This document shows positions 17,026-26,462 of a stretch of 64,000 nt of DNA, in pieces. The stretch is from Bosea sp. F3-2 (GTDB lineage Bacteria; Pseudomonadota; Alphaproteobacteria; Rhizobiales; Beijerinckiaceae). A program made the translations under genes and the position numbers. The stretch spans positions 4,987,501 to 5,051,500 of the forward strand of contig NZ_CP042331.1 in the NCBI RefSeq assembly GCF_008253865.1. Direction: 5' to 3'. The notes under the pieces were generated by a model. It was not told the DNA's origin, searched no databases, and saw nothing but the letters and a program-made list of their open reading frames with translations. Position 1 is the first letter of the stretch. Each line of letters starts with the position of its first letter.

Positions 17026-18044
17026 TTCAGCAGGCCGAGCGCTTTCAACTGCTGCGCCACCTGCTCGGCTCCGTAGATCGTCCGGACGGTCGGATTCATT
17101 GCCTGGCCATCCATCACCACGATCGCCTTGTTCCTGACGGCGGCAAGCTGGCTGACGGCCGGATCCGTGGTGAGGAAGCGGATCTTGGCCTCCGGCTTAT
17201 CGAGTTCCCAGCGGTTGCGGTCGAGGCTGGCGACGACGATGACGTCGGGCTTCGCCGCGATGATGCCTTCCCAGCCCAGCGTCGGCCATTCGGCCTCGGC
17301 GCCGATGGCATTGCGACCGCCGAGCAGGTCGGCGATGAAACCCGAAGCGCCGTTCTTGCCGCCGAGATAGGCATCGGCGGAGGGGGACGGGCTGGAGAAC
17401 CAGAAGACATAGGAGAGCTTCTTGTCGCCGGGCGTCACGCTGGCGCGCAGTGCCGCCTCGCGCGCCTTGAAGTCGGCGATCAGGACCTGCCCGCGATCCG
17501 CGACGTCGAAGATCCGGGAGAGCTCGTCGATCTCCTGATAAAGCACATCCATGCTCCAGAGCTGGGCGCGGCTGCCATAGGCGTCCTTGCTGCCTCTGGT
17601 TTCCAGGCAGGTGCCGGGCGAGAGATAGCTCGGAACGCCGACGCGCTCGAAATCCTCCCGCTTCGCGACCTTGCTGCTCGGGCCGAGCAGGGTGGGAAGG
17701 GCGGCGGCGACGAAATCGGGCCTTTCGGCGAGGATCGTCTCGAATGTCGGGAACTCGACCGTCAGAAGCTTCACCCGCGCATTGGCTTCCGCAAGCTGAG
17801 GCATGGCCTTGCTCGGCCAGAAGGCTGTGCCCGCCATCCTGTCCTGAAGCCCGAGCAGCAGCATGATCTCGGCGCTGTTCTGGCCAAGCCCGATGGCCCG
17901 CTGCGGAGCCCGCTGGAACGTGACCTTCACGCCGCAATTGTCGAAGGTCAGGGGGTAGCTCGTCGGAGCCGCAGCAAGCGGGTTCGCCAGCCCGCCAGCG
18001 ACGCAAAGCCCGAATGCGATCAGAAGCGATTTGAAGTTGCCCAT
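17022..18044 (-). CDS. Iron-complex-type ABC transporter substrate-binding protein
   Basis: The 340-aa product starts with a signal peptide (MGNFKSLLIAFGLCVAGG, cleavage near PLAAAPT). It then has the two-lobe class III binding fold, with CGVKVTFQRAPQRAIGLGQNSAEIMLLLGL and LLTVEFPTFETILAERPDFV in the first lobe and DAYLGGKNGASGFIADLLGG in the second. This is typical of FecB/BtuF-like proteins for ferric siderophores, heme or cobalamin. The reading frame extends to 18245, but only the start at 18044 places the signal peptide at the N-terminus. A promoter with an overlapping palindrome lies about 80 bases upstream. Confidence 0.86.
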   Translation of the reverse strand: MGNFKSLLIAFGLCVAGGLANPLAAAPTSYPLTFDNCGVKVTFQRAPQRAIGLGQNSAEIMLLLGLQDRMAGTAFWPSKAMPQLAEANARVKLLTVEFPTFETILAERPDFVAAALPTLLGPSSKVAKREDFERVGVPSYLSPGTCLETRGSKDAYGSRAQLWSMDVLYQEIDELSRIFDVADRGQVLIADFKAREAALRASVTPGDKKLSYVFWFSSPSPSADAYLGGKNGASGFIADLLGGRNAIGAEAEWPTLGWEGIIAAKPDVIVVASLDRNRWELDKPEAKIRFLTTDPAVSQLAAVRNKAIVVMDGQAMNPTVRTIYGAEQVAQQLKALGLLK

Positions 18045-18123
18045 GAAGTTATTCCAGGGAACGTTGTCCGTGGAGCGAGCTCTTAACGGCCTCAGGAGGA
18101 AAGAGCTAGTTGACGGCGCTAAC

Positions 18124-18138
18124 ATTATAGAAATTCTA
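18124..18138 (-). promoter_or_regulatory. Candidate promoter and iron-responsive-type operator of the ABC importer
   Basis: On the minus strand a perfect TATAAT (plus 18124-18129) overlaps an exact 11-bp palindrome TAGAA-A-TTCTA at 18128-18138, about 80 bases upstream of the binding-protein start. The half-sites resemble those of Irr/Fur-family boxes of Hyphomicrobiales, but the one-base spacer is shorter than I would expect. The rest of the AT-richer 18045-18362 gap shows no gene. Confidence 0.5.
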
Positions 18139-18362
18139 ATCAAGAAAGACGACTTACTTGCTTCCCGGCCGGGACTGTTTGTTGTCAGGACTGCGGCTGC
18201 ACCGATTTCCGCAGTCAGCCTTGCGGCTGAGTTGCCGAAGTTCATCGCGCTTGGCGCCTCGCAGGATCGCCCGATTACGCATGCTTCTGGCGCTATCCAA
18301 CAGGCTGCTTGTTCCAGCAGAAGGTCGATTGCCCGTTACAGCTCTGGCGATTTCACCATCGT

Positions 18363-19091
18363 CTAGAGATCGGTGCTCTGCGGGAGAATGACGAGATCGC
18401 GGATCGTTACATTCCGGGGCCGCGTCAGCATGAAATGCACCGCTTCCGCCACTTCTTCCGCTTCGATCAGGCCGCCGCGGGCACGCTCCGCCTCGAGCTT
18501 CTCGGGTGGCCAGTCGGCGATCAGAGCCGTCACGACGGGGCCGGGCAGGACCGCCCCGACGCGCAGGCCGTGCGGGATGACCTGGCGGCGCAGCGTATGG
18601 ACGAAGGCCTGCACCGCGTGCTTCGAGGCCGTATAGATCGGCTCCCACACCACCGGAACCACGCCGGCGACCGAACTGGTGACGAGGATGTCGCCGGTTT
18701 TGCGCGCGATCATGTGCGGCAGCACGGCATGGATGCTGCGGAAGACCGCGTTGATATTGAGGTTCAGCATACGATCCCAGGCGTCGGGATCACCCTCGCT
18801 GACCGGCCCGCCGACATAGGAGCCGGCATTGGCATGGAAGATGTCGAGCTGGCCTGCCTTATCGAGGATCTGCGGCATCATATCGGCGACCGAGGCGGGA
18901 TCGCTGAGGTCGATGACGAGCGGGATCGCTTCGGGACCGAGAGCCTCGCAGACCTGCGCGAGCGCCTTGCTGTCGCGGTCGACGAGGACGACGCGCGCGC
19001 CGGCGGCGAGCAGCCGTTTCGCGCAGGCAAGGCCGATCCCCGACGCTGCGCCGGTGATCGCAGCGACTTGTCCGGTCAGTTCCTGGGTCAC
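18363..19091 (-). CDS. Short-chain dehydrogenase (ribitol/polyol type)
   Basis: The 242-aa SDR has the NAD-binding TGAASGIG near residue 13, DRDS after the second strand (preference for NAD), the HANAG motif and the catalytic set Ser-Tyr-Lys (VTSSVAG, YTASKH). The GTG start at 19091 overlaps the stop of the upstream FGGY kinase (GTGA), so the two are coupled. Beside a D-ribulokinase-type enzyme, a plausible reaction is oxidation of ribitol or a related pentitol to the ketose that the kinase phosphorylates. That assignment is inference from context. Confidence 0.8.
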   Translation of the reverse strand: MTQELTGQVAAITGAASGIGLACAKRLLAAGARVVLVDRDSKALAQVCEALGPEAIPLVIDLSDPASVADMMPQILDKAGQLDIFHANAGSYVGGPVSEGDPDAWDRMLNLNINAVFRSIHAVLPHMIARKTGDILVTSSVAGVVPVVWEPIYTASKHAVQAFVHTLRRQVIPHGLRVGAVLPGPVVTALIADWPPEKLEAERARGGLIEAEEVAEAVHFMLTRPRNVTIRDLVILPQSTDL

Positions 19092-20743
19092 GACGGGGTC
19101 TCCGATACGGCTTGGGTCCGGGCGGGCCGCATGAGCTCGCGCGCCTGGCGCGCGGCCGCCTGCAGCGTTTCGAATGCGGTGAAGCGTCGATCGTGAAGGC
19201 GCGCGATCTCGCCGCCAGCCGGGGTGAAGACGGTGGCTCCCGGCGCCATGCCGGCCATGGCCTGTGCAAGGTCGGGGAACGCGCCGGCCGCCGTCGCAGC
19301 GAGCATGGCCGAGCCGAGAAGGACGGGGTCGACCTCGTCCGGCGCCAGTACTGGCAGCCCGGCGCAATCCGCGAGAAGCTGGCGGATCAGGGGCTGGCGA
19401 CCGGCCCCGCCGCTGAGCACGATCGCCTCGACGATGGCGCCCTTCACCCGGCTGGCCTCGATGATCTGACGCAGGCCATAGCCGATGCCCGTGAGCCCCG
19501 CGACATAGAGGGCGGCGAGATGATCGAGGTCGTGCTCCATGCCGAGCCCGGCGATCAGCCCCCGCGCCTGCGGATCGGCATGGGGCGAGCGGTTGCCGAG
19601 GAAATCCGGCACGACGACGAGCCCCTCGGCGAGATGCACCGAATCCGAGGGGTTGGTGACTTGCGGCGCGACTCGGGCGGCGAGCCAATCAGGGAGCGAG
19701 ACGCCTTGCGTCTCGGCCCAGCGCTGCGCGTCGGGCTTCGCCGGATGGAAGCCGATCAGTTGCTCGATCGCGGCACCAGCTCCCGATTGCCCGCCCTCGT
19801 TGAGCCAGAGGCCGGGAGCCATCGCGGCGAAATACGGCCCCCAGATGCCGGGGATGAAAATCGGCTCATGGCTGCTCGCCATGGTGCAGGCCGAGGTGCC
19901 GAAGACATAGGCCATGCGGGTCAGGGCGCTGCCGTGCGGCGAGCGCGCGCCAACCGAGCCGATGCCGCCCGCATGGGCATCGATCAACCCTGCGGCAACG
20001 GCTGTGCCGGGCTTCAGGCCGAGCTCGGCAGCGGCCTGTTCGGTCAATCCGCGAGCGAGCGCGGTGCCGCCCGGCACCATCTCGGTCCCGATGCGGGTGA
20101 AATCGTCATCGGCCAGATCGCCGAGCCCGATCCGGTGGAAATAATCCGCATCCCAGCGCCCCTCATGGGCGAGATAGGTCCATTTGCAGGTCACGGTGCA
20201 GGTCGAGCGCGCCAGCGAGCCGGTCGCGCGCCAGGTCAGGAAATCGGCGAGATCGAAGAACTGCCAGGCCGCCTCGTAGGTGGCCGGCAGGTTCTCCCTG
20301 AGCCAGAGCAGCTTCGGCGTCTCCATCTCCGGTGAGATCGTGCCGCCGACATAGGCCAGCACCGGATGGCGCGTCGCGTTGATGCGCTCGGCCTGGTCGA
20401 TGGCGCGGTGATCCATCCAGACGATGATGTCGCGGCTGGCATCGCGATGCGGACCGACAGGGAGCGGCGCTCCGCCCGGCCCGAGCACGACGAGCGAGCA
20501 GGTCGCATCGAAGCCGATGCCGGCAATGTCGCCTGGCGCGAGTCCGGCCTGCGCCATCGACTCATGTACGCTAGCGCAGACGGCCTGCCAGATATCCGCG
20601 CTCGACTGCTCTGCGATGTCGGCGCCGTCCCGGTAGAGCGCGATGTCGTGCTTGGCCGTCGCGACCATGCGCCCGTTCGGGTCGAAGATGCCGGCCCGGG
20701 CACTGCCGGTGCCGACATCGATGCCGATGAAATGCGTGCTCAT
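19088..20743 (-). CDS. FGGY-family carbohydrate kinase, D-ribulokinase type
   Basis: The 551-aa product starts IGIDVGTGSARAGIFD, the phosphate-1 motif of the sugar-kinase/actin fold. It then has the subgroup-specific stretches GIGFDATCSLVVL, IIVWMDHRAIDQAERIN, GGTISPEMETPKLLWL and CTVTCKWTYLAHEG, followed by LIDAHAGGIGS, NEGGQSGAGA, DFLGNRSPHADP and a C-terminal LSGGAGRQPLI. These match the FGGY D-ribulokinase group better than xylulokinase or glycerol kinase. It is one base from the upstream FAD gene and overlaps the downstream SDR. The probable role is ATP-dependent phosphorylation of a ketopentose. Confidence 0.85.
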   Translation of the reverse strand: MSTHFIGIDVGTGSARAGIFDPNGRMVATAKHDIALYRDGADIAEQSSADIWQAVCASVHESMAQAGLAPGDIAGIGFDATCSLVVLGPGGAPLPVGPHRDASRDIIVWMDHRAIDQAERINATRHPVLAYVGGTISPEMETPKLLWLRENLPATYEAAWQFFDLADFLTWRATGSLARSTCTVTCKWTYLAHEGRWDADYFHRIGLGDLADDDFTRIGTEMVPGGTALARGLTEQAAAELGLKPGTAVAAGLIDAHAGGIGSVGARSPHGSALTRMAYVFGTSACTMASSHEPIFIPGIWGPYFAAMAPGLWLNEGGQSGAGAAIEQLIGFHPAKPDAQRWAETQGVSLPDWLAARVAPQVTNPSDSVHLAEGLVVVPDFLGNRSPHADPQARGLIAGLGMEHDLDHLAALYVAGLTGIGYGLRQIIEASRVKGAIVEAIVLSGGAGRQPLIRQLLADCAGLPVLAPDEVDPVLLGSAMLAATAAGAFPDLAQAMAGMAPGATVFTPAGGEIARLHDRRFTAFETLQAAARQARELMRPARTQAVSETPS

Positions 20744-20744
20744 C

Positions 20745-22184
20745 TCAGGCCGCGGCGCGGCTCGGCGGCCCGGCGCGGGTGCCGTCGGGGTTGCGCAGAT
20801 AGACCCCATGCTCGAGCTGCTGGCGGCGCAGTTCCTCGATGTCGATCTCGGCCGGGGGGCGGTTGCCGCGCACGGAGATCTTGGCAGCGCGGCCGGCCGC
20901 CTCGCCCATCGCCATGCAGGTCGCCATGACGCGGATCGCGCCCATCGCCTCATGCGTCGCCGAGATGCTGCGGCCGGCGACCAGCAGGTTGCCGATCCTC
21001 TGCGGCACCAGCGAGCGATACGGGATGTCGTAGCAGTCGCCGCACCAGATCAGCGTGCAGCCGTCATCGGCCGGGCGGTGGATATCGATCGGATAGCTTG
21101 CGACCGCAATCGCGTCGTCGAAATGCTTGCAGGCGAGCACGTCCTCCTGTGTCATCACATATTGGCCGACGATGCGGCGCGTCTCGCGGATGCCGAGGAA
21201 GGGCGCCGTCTTGGTGAAATAGGCCTTCTCGAAGCCCGGCACGTAGTTGACGAGATAGGTCACGATGTCGTCGATCTGGGCGCGGCCCTCGATCTCGCCC
21301 TTGGTCAGGCTGCGGGCATCGGTGCCATCCGTGCCCTTGACGCGAGTCATGTTGATCCAGACCTCGCCTTTCTTCAGTCCGGTGATGATGATGGTGCGCT
21401 CGTTCGGGATCTGCAGGCCGCGCTCGGCCTTGGCCTTGGCCATGAGCTCGCGCAGGCCGACGACGATAAACTGGTGGTTCTGGCCGAAATACTCGGCCGG
21501 GATGAAGTCGGTGAGGTAGGTGCGCGCGGCCGGCGGCGCATTGGCGATGGAGAGCCTGAGCGCATCGGTATCGACGCCGGCGAGGCAGAACATCAGCGTC
21601 GGCGGCTGCATGCCGCCTTCGGCATTGCCCTTCTCGGTCGGCACGCCGGCGCTGTAGGCGACGTCGGCATCGCCGCTGCAATCGATCACGACCTTGGCGA
21701 GAAGGGCGGCGCGGCCGCTCTTGCTCTCGGTGATAACGCCGCGGATCGTGTCATTCTCGACCAGCGCTCCGGCGAAGAAGGTGTAGAACAGCACGTCGAC
21801 GCCGGCTTCCGTCAGCATTTCGAGCGCCACCGTCTTCACCGCCTCGGGCTCGACCAGCGTGATGCCCATATGCAGCGGGCAGGGGCGGTGCTCGCTCGCG
21901 CCGTCACGCTCCTTGCGCAGCCGCTCGATGAACTTCTGCGGCAGGCCGTCGATGATCTGGTTGCCCTTCTGGCCGAGGAAACCGAGCACCGGCAGGCCGA
22001 TCGTCATGTTGCCGCCGACGAAGCTGCGGCTCTCGATCAGCCCGACGCGCAGGCCGTCCTCAGAGGCGGCCAGAGCCGCCGTGATTCCCGAGGGCCCGCC
22101 GCCGACGACGAGCACGTCGTACTCGGCCGAGACGGGGATGGAGCGGGCCGGCTCCTCGATGAAGCGGGGCGATGCGGTCGACAT
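20745..22184 (-). CDS. FAD-dependent oxidoreductase (FAD_oxidored family)
   Basis: The 479-aa product carries the dinucleotide-binding VVGGGPSGITAALAA at about residue 27, the family block ESRSFVGGNMTIGLP, a central VVIDCSGDADVAYSAG and the C-terminal FAD loop NLLVAGRSISATHEAMGAIR. This is the poorly characterised FAD_oxidored family often found in sugar-uptake loci. It has no obvious Fe-S cysteines. The start at 22184 has AAGGA nine bases upstream. The substrate is unknown; from context it may oxidise a sugar, polyol or a derivative before the kinase step. Confidence 0.82.
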   Translation of the reverse strand: MSTASPRFIEEPARSIPVSAEYDVLVVGGGPSGITAALAASEDGLRVGLIESRSFVGGNMTIGLPVLGFLGQKGNQIIDGLPQKFIERLRKERDGASEHRPCPLHMGITLVEPEAVKTVALEMLTEAGVDVLFYTFFAGALVENDTIRGVITESKSGRAALLAKVVIDCSGDADVAYSAGVPTEKGNAEGGMQPPTLMFCLAGVDTDALRLSIANAPPAARTYLTDFIPAEYFGQNHQFIVVGLRELMAKAKAERGLQIPNERTIIITGLKKGEVWINMTRVKGTDGTDARSLTKGEIEGRAQIDDIVTYLVNYVPGFEKAYFTKTAPFLGIRETRRIVGQYVMTQEDVLACKHFDDAIAVASYPIDIHRPADDGCTLIWCGDCYDIPYRSLVPQRIGNLLVAGRSISATHEAMGAIRVMATCMAMGEAAGRAAKISVRGNRPPAEIDIEELRRQQLEHGVYLRNPDGTRAGPPSRAAA

Positions 22185-22219
22185 GACGATCAGTCCTTCA
22201 GAGTCCAATGATATCGGGT

Positions 22220-22248
22220 GGCTGCGGAGCGATGTGCACCCCGCAGCC
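22220..22248 (-). other. RNA stem-loop after the binding-protein gene
   Basis: GGCTGCGG and CCGCAGCC flank 13 bases, between the sugar-binding-protein stop (22263) and the FAD oxidoreductase start (22184). No T-run follows. Stem-loops here often lower expression of downstream genes relative to the abundant binding protein. Confidence 0.5.
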
Positions 22249-22262
22249 GGATTGTGTGACGA

Positions 22263-23558
22263 TCAGGCCGGCATCATCGGCTTGACGCGCTCGATGACGG
22301 CGGTGACGGCATCTTTGACCGGCTTGCGCCCGAGCACGGCGAGCTGGACCTCCTCGAGGAAAGTCGCTTGCGCGCGGGCCGCCTCCGGGAAGGGCGGGAA
22401 GGCGCCGCGCGCCGTCGCCAGCACCTTGGCCTCGACCGCGGCGAGCGGGTTCTTCGCCTTGAGCCCCTCGTCGGCATAGGTCGAGACGCGAACCGGGCCG
22501 TTGCCGTTGATCGCCATGCCCAGCGTCACGCGCTTGCTCGACACCTCCTTGATAAAGCTCCAGGCGAGCGCCTTGTCCTTGACGTTCTTCGGGATCGACA
22601 TCGCCCAGGCCTCGACGACGGAGGCCATCGGCATCTTGCCCTTGATCGCCGCCGAGCCGGGGAACTCGACTGCCTTGATCCTGCCCGGGAACTTGCTCTG
22701 CTCGGCATTGTTGAGCTGCGCGCCGCGGGCGAAGGGCAGCACGGTGAAGGCGGCGCGGCCCTGCTGCAGCCAGGTGACCTGGTCATCGTTCTTGGTCGTC
22801 GCATAGCTGCGCGGCAGGCTGCCGGCCTCGAACATGCCGCGCAGCGCCGTGAGCCCGCTCTCCATGGCCTCGCGGTTCGGCACCAGCTTGAGGTCGGGGT
22901 TGATGAAGTCGCCGCCATAGGCGCGGGCGAACATCACCGGGAAGACGGCAAGGTCGCTGGCCAGCACCATGCCGGTGACGGGCGTTCCGGCCTTGGAAGT
23001 GAAGGTCGTCTTCTTCGCCTGCTCGATCAGCTCTTCCAGCGTCGTCGGCGGGGCGGTAATGCCGGCCTCCTCCAGCAGTGCCTCATTGTAGAACAACCCT
23101 TGAGTCGCATGGCGGACCGGGATGCCGATCAGCTTGCCGTCGACCGTCATGCCCTGCACGAGGCCGGGCGCGATGTCGCCGAAATCCTCGATCGCATCCT
23201 GTTTCTGATAGGCATCAAGCGGCTCGAACAGCGCGGCGATCTGCGAGGTCGGCCGGTTGTCGATGAGATAGCCGACGCCGTACTCGGTCTCCTTCAGGCT
23301 CGCCTCGCGAAAGAGCCGGTCCTGCAGCGGGTTCGAGTCGAAGGTCGTGAAGGCGATCTCGGCATCGTTGGCCTTGCGCCAGTTCTTGAGCAGGTCGCTG
23401 TCGCCGCTGCCGAGCACGGTCTGGTGGACCTTATGGCTGAGCACGTTCAGCGTCTTGCCTGCAGCGAGCGCAGGCTTGACGGCAAGGGCGGCAGCTGCGC
23501 CCGCGGAACCGGCGACGAATGCGCGCCGGGTGAGCCTCGTTCCCTGATGTTTCGACAT
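22263..23558 (-). CDS. Sugar-type ABC transporter substrate-binding protein
   Basis: The 431-aa product has a twin-arginine-type signal (RLTRRAFVAGSAGAAAA, cleavage near KPALAAG) and the family 1 extracellular solute-binding fold, for example FEPLDAYQKQDAIEDFGD, GIPVRHATQGLFYNEALLEEAGI and LPFARGAQLNN. A strong GGGAGGAAG lies just before the ATG. It is the first gene of the import unit and is followed by two permeases upstream on the map (23583-25281). The ligand is unknown but the neighbouring kinase and dehydrogenase suggest a pentose or pentitol. Confidence 0.9.
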   Translation of the reverse strand: MSKHQGTRLTRRAFVAGSAGAAAALAVKPALAAGKTLNVLSHKVHQTVLGSGDSDLLKNWRKANDAEIAFTTFDSNPLQDRLFREASLKETEYGVGYLIDNRPTSQIAALFEPLDAYQKQDAIEDFGDIAPGLVQGMTVDGKLIGIPVRHATQGLFYNEALLEEAGITAPPTTLEELIEQAKKTTFTSKAGTPVTGMVLASDLAVFPVMFARAYGGDFINPDLKLVPNREAMESGLTALRGMFEAGSLPRSYATTKNDDQVTWLQQGRAAFTVLPFARGAQLNNAEQSKFPGRIKAVEFPGSAAIKGKMPMASVVEAWAMSIPKNVKDKALAWSFIKEVSSKRVTLGMAINGNGPVRVSTYADEGLKAKNPLAAVEAKVLATARGAFPPFPEAARAQATFLEEVQLAVLGRKPVKDAVTAVIERVKPMMPA

Positions 23559-23582
23559 GGCTTCCTCCCTCTTTGTAGTTGG

Positions 23583-24416
23583 CTACCCCTTCGTCGATCC
23601 GGCGGTGAGGCCGGCCACGAGGTAGCGGTTCATGAAGACGACGAAGATGAGGACGGGCACGAGTTGCACCGTCGCGGCGGCGAAGAGGATCCCCCAGTCG
23701 ACGCCGTCGATGGAGCCGATCATCTCGGAGATGACGAGGGGCGCGGTCTTGGCTTTCGTCGCGGTGAAGATGAAGGCGAAGAGGAACTCGTTCCAGGAGA
23801 AGACGATCACGAAGACCGCGACCGCGAGCACGCCTGGCATTGCCAGCGGCGCGATGACCTTGCGCAGGATGGTGATGCGGCTCGCCCCGTCCATCGACGC
23901 GGCTTCGTCGAGCTCGCGCGGGATCTGGTCCATGAAGGTGCGCATCAGCACCGTGCCGAGCGAGACGAAGAAGGTGGCGTAGAGCAGGATCAGCACCAGA
24001 TGCGTGTCGCTGAGGCCGAGCGCATTCACGATCGGGAACAGCGGCAGCGTCACCACGATCGGCGGGATCAGGCGCACGACGATGAGCCCGAGCAGGCTCG
24101 CCCCGAGCCAGCGTCCGGAATTGCGCGAATAGACATAGCCGGCGCAGGCGCTGGCGACGATGGCGAGCAGCGTGGCGCCGACGGTGATCAGCAGACTGTT
24201 CAGCAGCCCGTCGAAGAAGACGCCCCAGGAGCGCCAGAGCTCGGCGTAGTGCTTGAAGGTCGGCGTGAACAGCCATTTCGGGGGCACGGCGAAGATGTCC
24301 TGCCCCGGCTTCAGCGACGACAGCGCGATGAACAGGATCGGGAAAAGCGACCAGAACAGGATCGCCGCGACCGCGACCGCCTTGCCCGTCCTGATGAGGA
24401 GACGCTCAGTGCGCAT
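23583..24416 (-). CDS. Sugar ABC transporter permease (MalG type)
   Basis: The 277-aa permease has six membrane segments and the EAA loop ELDEAASMDGASRITILRKV followed by IAPLAMPGVLAV, the ATPase contact site of MalG-type permeases. The start at 24416 overlaps the end of the partner permease by 11 bases. A longer start at 24455 is less likely because the added residues are polar and out of family. Confidence 0.92.
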   Translation of the reverse strand: MRTERLLIRTGKAVAVAAILFWSLFPILFIALSSLKPGQDIFAVPPKWLFTPTFKHYAELWRSWGVFFDGLLNSLLITVGATLLAIVASACAGYVYSRNSGRWLGASLLGLIVVRLIPPIVVTLPLFPIVNALGLSDTHLVLILLYATFFVSLGTVLMRTFMDQIPRELDEAASMDGASRITILRKVIAPLAMPGVLAVAVFVIVFSWNEFLFAFIFTATKAKTAPLVISEMIGSIDGVDWGILFAAATVQLVPVLIFVVFMNRYLVAGLTAGSTKG

Positions 24417-25281
24417 GGGCCACCCCTCCGCGCCTGAGCAGGAAGATATAGGCACCCGCCAGCAGCAGCGAGATCACCACCATACTCCAGGCGGTCGCGG
24501 CCGCCGAGCCGAAGGCATTGAAGCTGAAGGCTTCCTGATAGAGGTAGATCGCCACCACCTCGGTCGACCGTGCCGGGCCGCCCTTGGTCAGCAGCCAGGC
24601 TTCCGAGAACAGGCGGAAGGCGAAGATGTAGCGGAAGAGCAGCGCGATCAGCATCGCCGGGCCAAGCAGCGGCAGCGTCACGCGCCGGAAGGCCTGCCAG
24701 CGTGTCGCGCCGTCGATCCGGGCCGCCTCGTAAAGCTCGGCGGGGATGGCGAGGCGCGCCGCGTAGACGATCACGAAGGTGAAGGGCAGATGCAGCCAGA
24801 TCGTCAGCAGGCCGATCAGGATCATCGCGTGCGACGGCTCGAACGACCAGTCGAGCGTCGGCAGGCTGAGCGCCCGGAGCGCGAGCGTGATCGGCCCGGC
24901 GTCGGGGTCGAACAGGAAGCGCCACATCACCACTGCAGTGACCTCGCTGACGGCATAAGGCGCAAGCACGGCGACGAGCAGGAAGCGGCGGAACGGCAGG
25001 CCGCTGGCGAAGAGCAGGGCCATGCCGAGGCCGACGGCGAGCTCCAGATGCACGGCCACGACGACGAGGATGACCGTGTTCAAGAGCGCGCTGTGGAAGG
25101 CCGGATCGGTGAGGACGCGCCAGTAGTTCTGCAGGCCGACGAAGCTTGGCGCCTGGCCGAAGCTCGAGGTGTTCAGGCTCAGCCAGACGACATAGAGCGA
25201 CGGCAGCACGATCACGCTCAGGATGAGCAGATGCACCGGCGCCAGCAGCGGCAGTATCCGTGCCGTTCTTTGTAGTTGCAC
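24406..25281 (-). CDS. Sugar ABC transporter permease (MalF/UgpA type)
   Basis: The 291-aa permease has six membrane helices and the EAA loop ELYEAARIDGATRWQAFRRVTLPLLGP. I placed the start at the GTG at 25281 because it has a near-perfect GGAGGAAA just upstream and the first helix (LLAPVHLLILSVIVLPSLYV) follows directly. The open frame up to 25539 encodes low-complexity, Arg-rich sequence with no family match. No ATPase gene of the MalK/UgpC type is found in this operon, so the permeases must use an ATPase encoded elsewhere. Confidence 0.88.
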   Translation of the reverse strand: MQLQRTARILPLLAPVHLLILSVIVLPSLYVVWLSLNTSSFGQAPSFVGLQNYWRVLTDPAFHSALLNTVILVVVAVHLELAVGLGMALLFASGLPFRRFLLVAVLAPYAVSEVTAVVMWRFLFDPDAGPITLALRALSLPTLDWSFEPSHAMILIGLLTIWLHLPFTFVIVYAARLAIPAELYEAARIDGATRWQAFRRVTLPLLGPAMLIALLFRYIFAFRLFSEAWLLTKGGPARSTEVVAIYLYQEAFSFNAFGSAAATAWSMVVISLLLAGAYIFLLRRGGVAHAH

Positions 25282-25360
25282 GCTTTCCTCCAGAACTTCA
25301 TTCGCTCCGGGCTCTGATGGTCCGGTGGCTCGGACGCGGGGCGTCCGCAGTCGGTTTTCG

Positions 25361-26458
25361 TCAGTGCACCGCCTTGGGCGAGGCGGTCGGTCTCTCCGGG
25401 TTGGGAAGTGGGTCGGGGTTGCCGGCGTCGCTGCCATCCGCCGCGAGGGCGGCGAGATCGCGCACGGAATCGCGGACCTGCAAGCTCGTCTGCAACACGG
25501 AATGTTCCGGCGGTGCCTGGTCTCCGGACATGCGCGCACGCAGGCGGCGCCAGGCGACCTCGGCGATCTCGGTGATCGGCTGGCGGATCGCGGTGAGGCC
25601 GGTCTTGCGGGCGCTCATCCAGGGGTAGTCGTCGAAGCCGACGACCGAGACGGGGTCAGGGATATCGATCCGCAGCCGCGCCAGCGCGGACAGCGTGCTC
25701 AGCGTAGTGACGTTGGTGAGCGCGATCACCGCGCTCGGCTGCGGGTGTCGTTCGAGCCAATGCAGGAAGGTTGCGGCGCCGCGGTCGGCATTCGAGCCGA
25801 GCTCGACGACCGTCGGCTCCCGGTCGAGCACGCTCCTGATCAGCTCGCAGGCGCCGCGGACACGCTCGCGGATCGGCGAGATGCTCAGGCTGGAGGCAGC
25901 GACGAGGATGTCGCGATGCCCCTTGGCGAGCAGATGCCGGGCCGCGATCTCGCCTGCCTCTCGGTTGTCGATCGCCACCGTGTCGACGACCGAGCCTTCC
26001 GGCGGCACGCGGTCGGCGAAGACGATCGGCAGCCGCCCGACCTCGCTGCGGAACGCTTCCGGAATCGCATCGGAGCAGGGCACCGCGATCAGTCCTGACG
26101 GCCGCCAGGCCAGCAAGGTGCGCAGCCGCGACTGCTCTAACCCGAGATCGTCGCGGGAGCTGGCGACAAGGATGTCGTAGCCGTCCTTTTGCGCGAGGAC
26201 CTCGAGCTGCGAGACCAGCGAGGTGAAGAAGACGTCGTCGAGATCGGGCACGAGGACGCCGACGACGCGGGCCTGGCCCGAGCGCAGTTGTGACGCCGCC
26301 CGGTCGACTTGATAGGCCAGCTCGTCGGCGGCCTTCAGCACGCGCTCGCGTAGATCGGCATTCACCGGCTTGTTGCCGCTGAAGACGTTCGAGACCGTCG
26401 CGATCGATACGCCCGCGCGGGCCGCGACATCCCGGATCGTTACGCGTCCACCGTCCAT
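25361..26458 (-). CDS. LacI family transcriptional repressor
   Basis: The 365-aa product has an N-terminal helix-turn-helix with VTIRDVAARAGVSIATVSNVFSG and the hinge AASQLRSGQARVVGVLVPDLDD. The periplasmic-binding-like domain has SGLIAVPCSDAI, VDTVAIDNREAGEIAARHLL and SVVGFDDYPWMS. It lies upstream of the sugar importer on the same strand, and a 39-bp palindrome with two AAACGTTT cores lies three bases from its start. It probably represses its own promoter and the sugar/kinase operon. The inducer is unknown. The last 30 residues are an unusual Pro-rich tail. Confidence 0.92.
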   Translation of the reverse strand: MDGGRVTIRDVAARAGVSIATVSNVFSGNKPVNADLRERVLKAADELAYQVDRAASQLRSGQARVVGVLVPDLDDVFFTSLVSQLEVLAQKDGYDILVASSRDDLGLEQSRLRTLLAWRPSGLIAVPCSDAIPEAFRSEVGRLPIVFADRVPPEGSVVDTVAIDNREAGEIAARHLLAKGHRDILVAASSLSISPIRERVRGACELIRSVLDREPTVVELGSNADRGAATFLHWLERHPQPSAVIALTNVTTLSTLSALARLRIDIPDPVSVVGFDDYPWMSARKTGLTAIRQPITEIAEVAWRRLRARMSGDQAPPEHSVLQTSLQVRDSVRDLAALAADGSDAGNPDPLPNPERPTASPKAVH

Positions 26459-26462
26459 AAGG

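Noticed and set aside
22368..24437. 689-aa plus-strand frame opposite the sugar importer
   Set aside because: It has the low-complexity antisense composition seen elsewhere in this window, while the minus strand encodes a well-recognised binding protein and permease.
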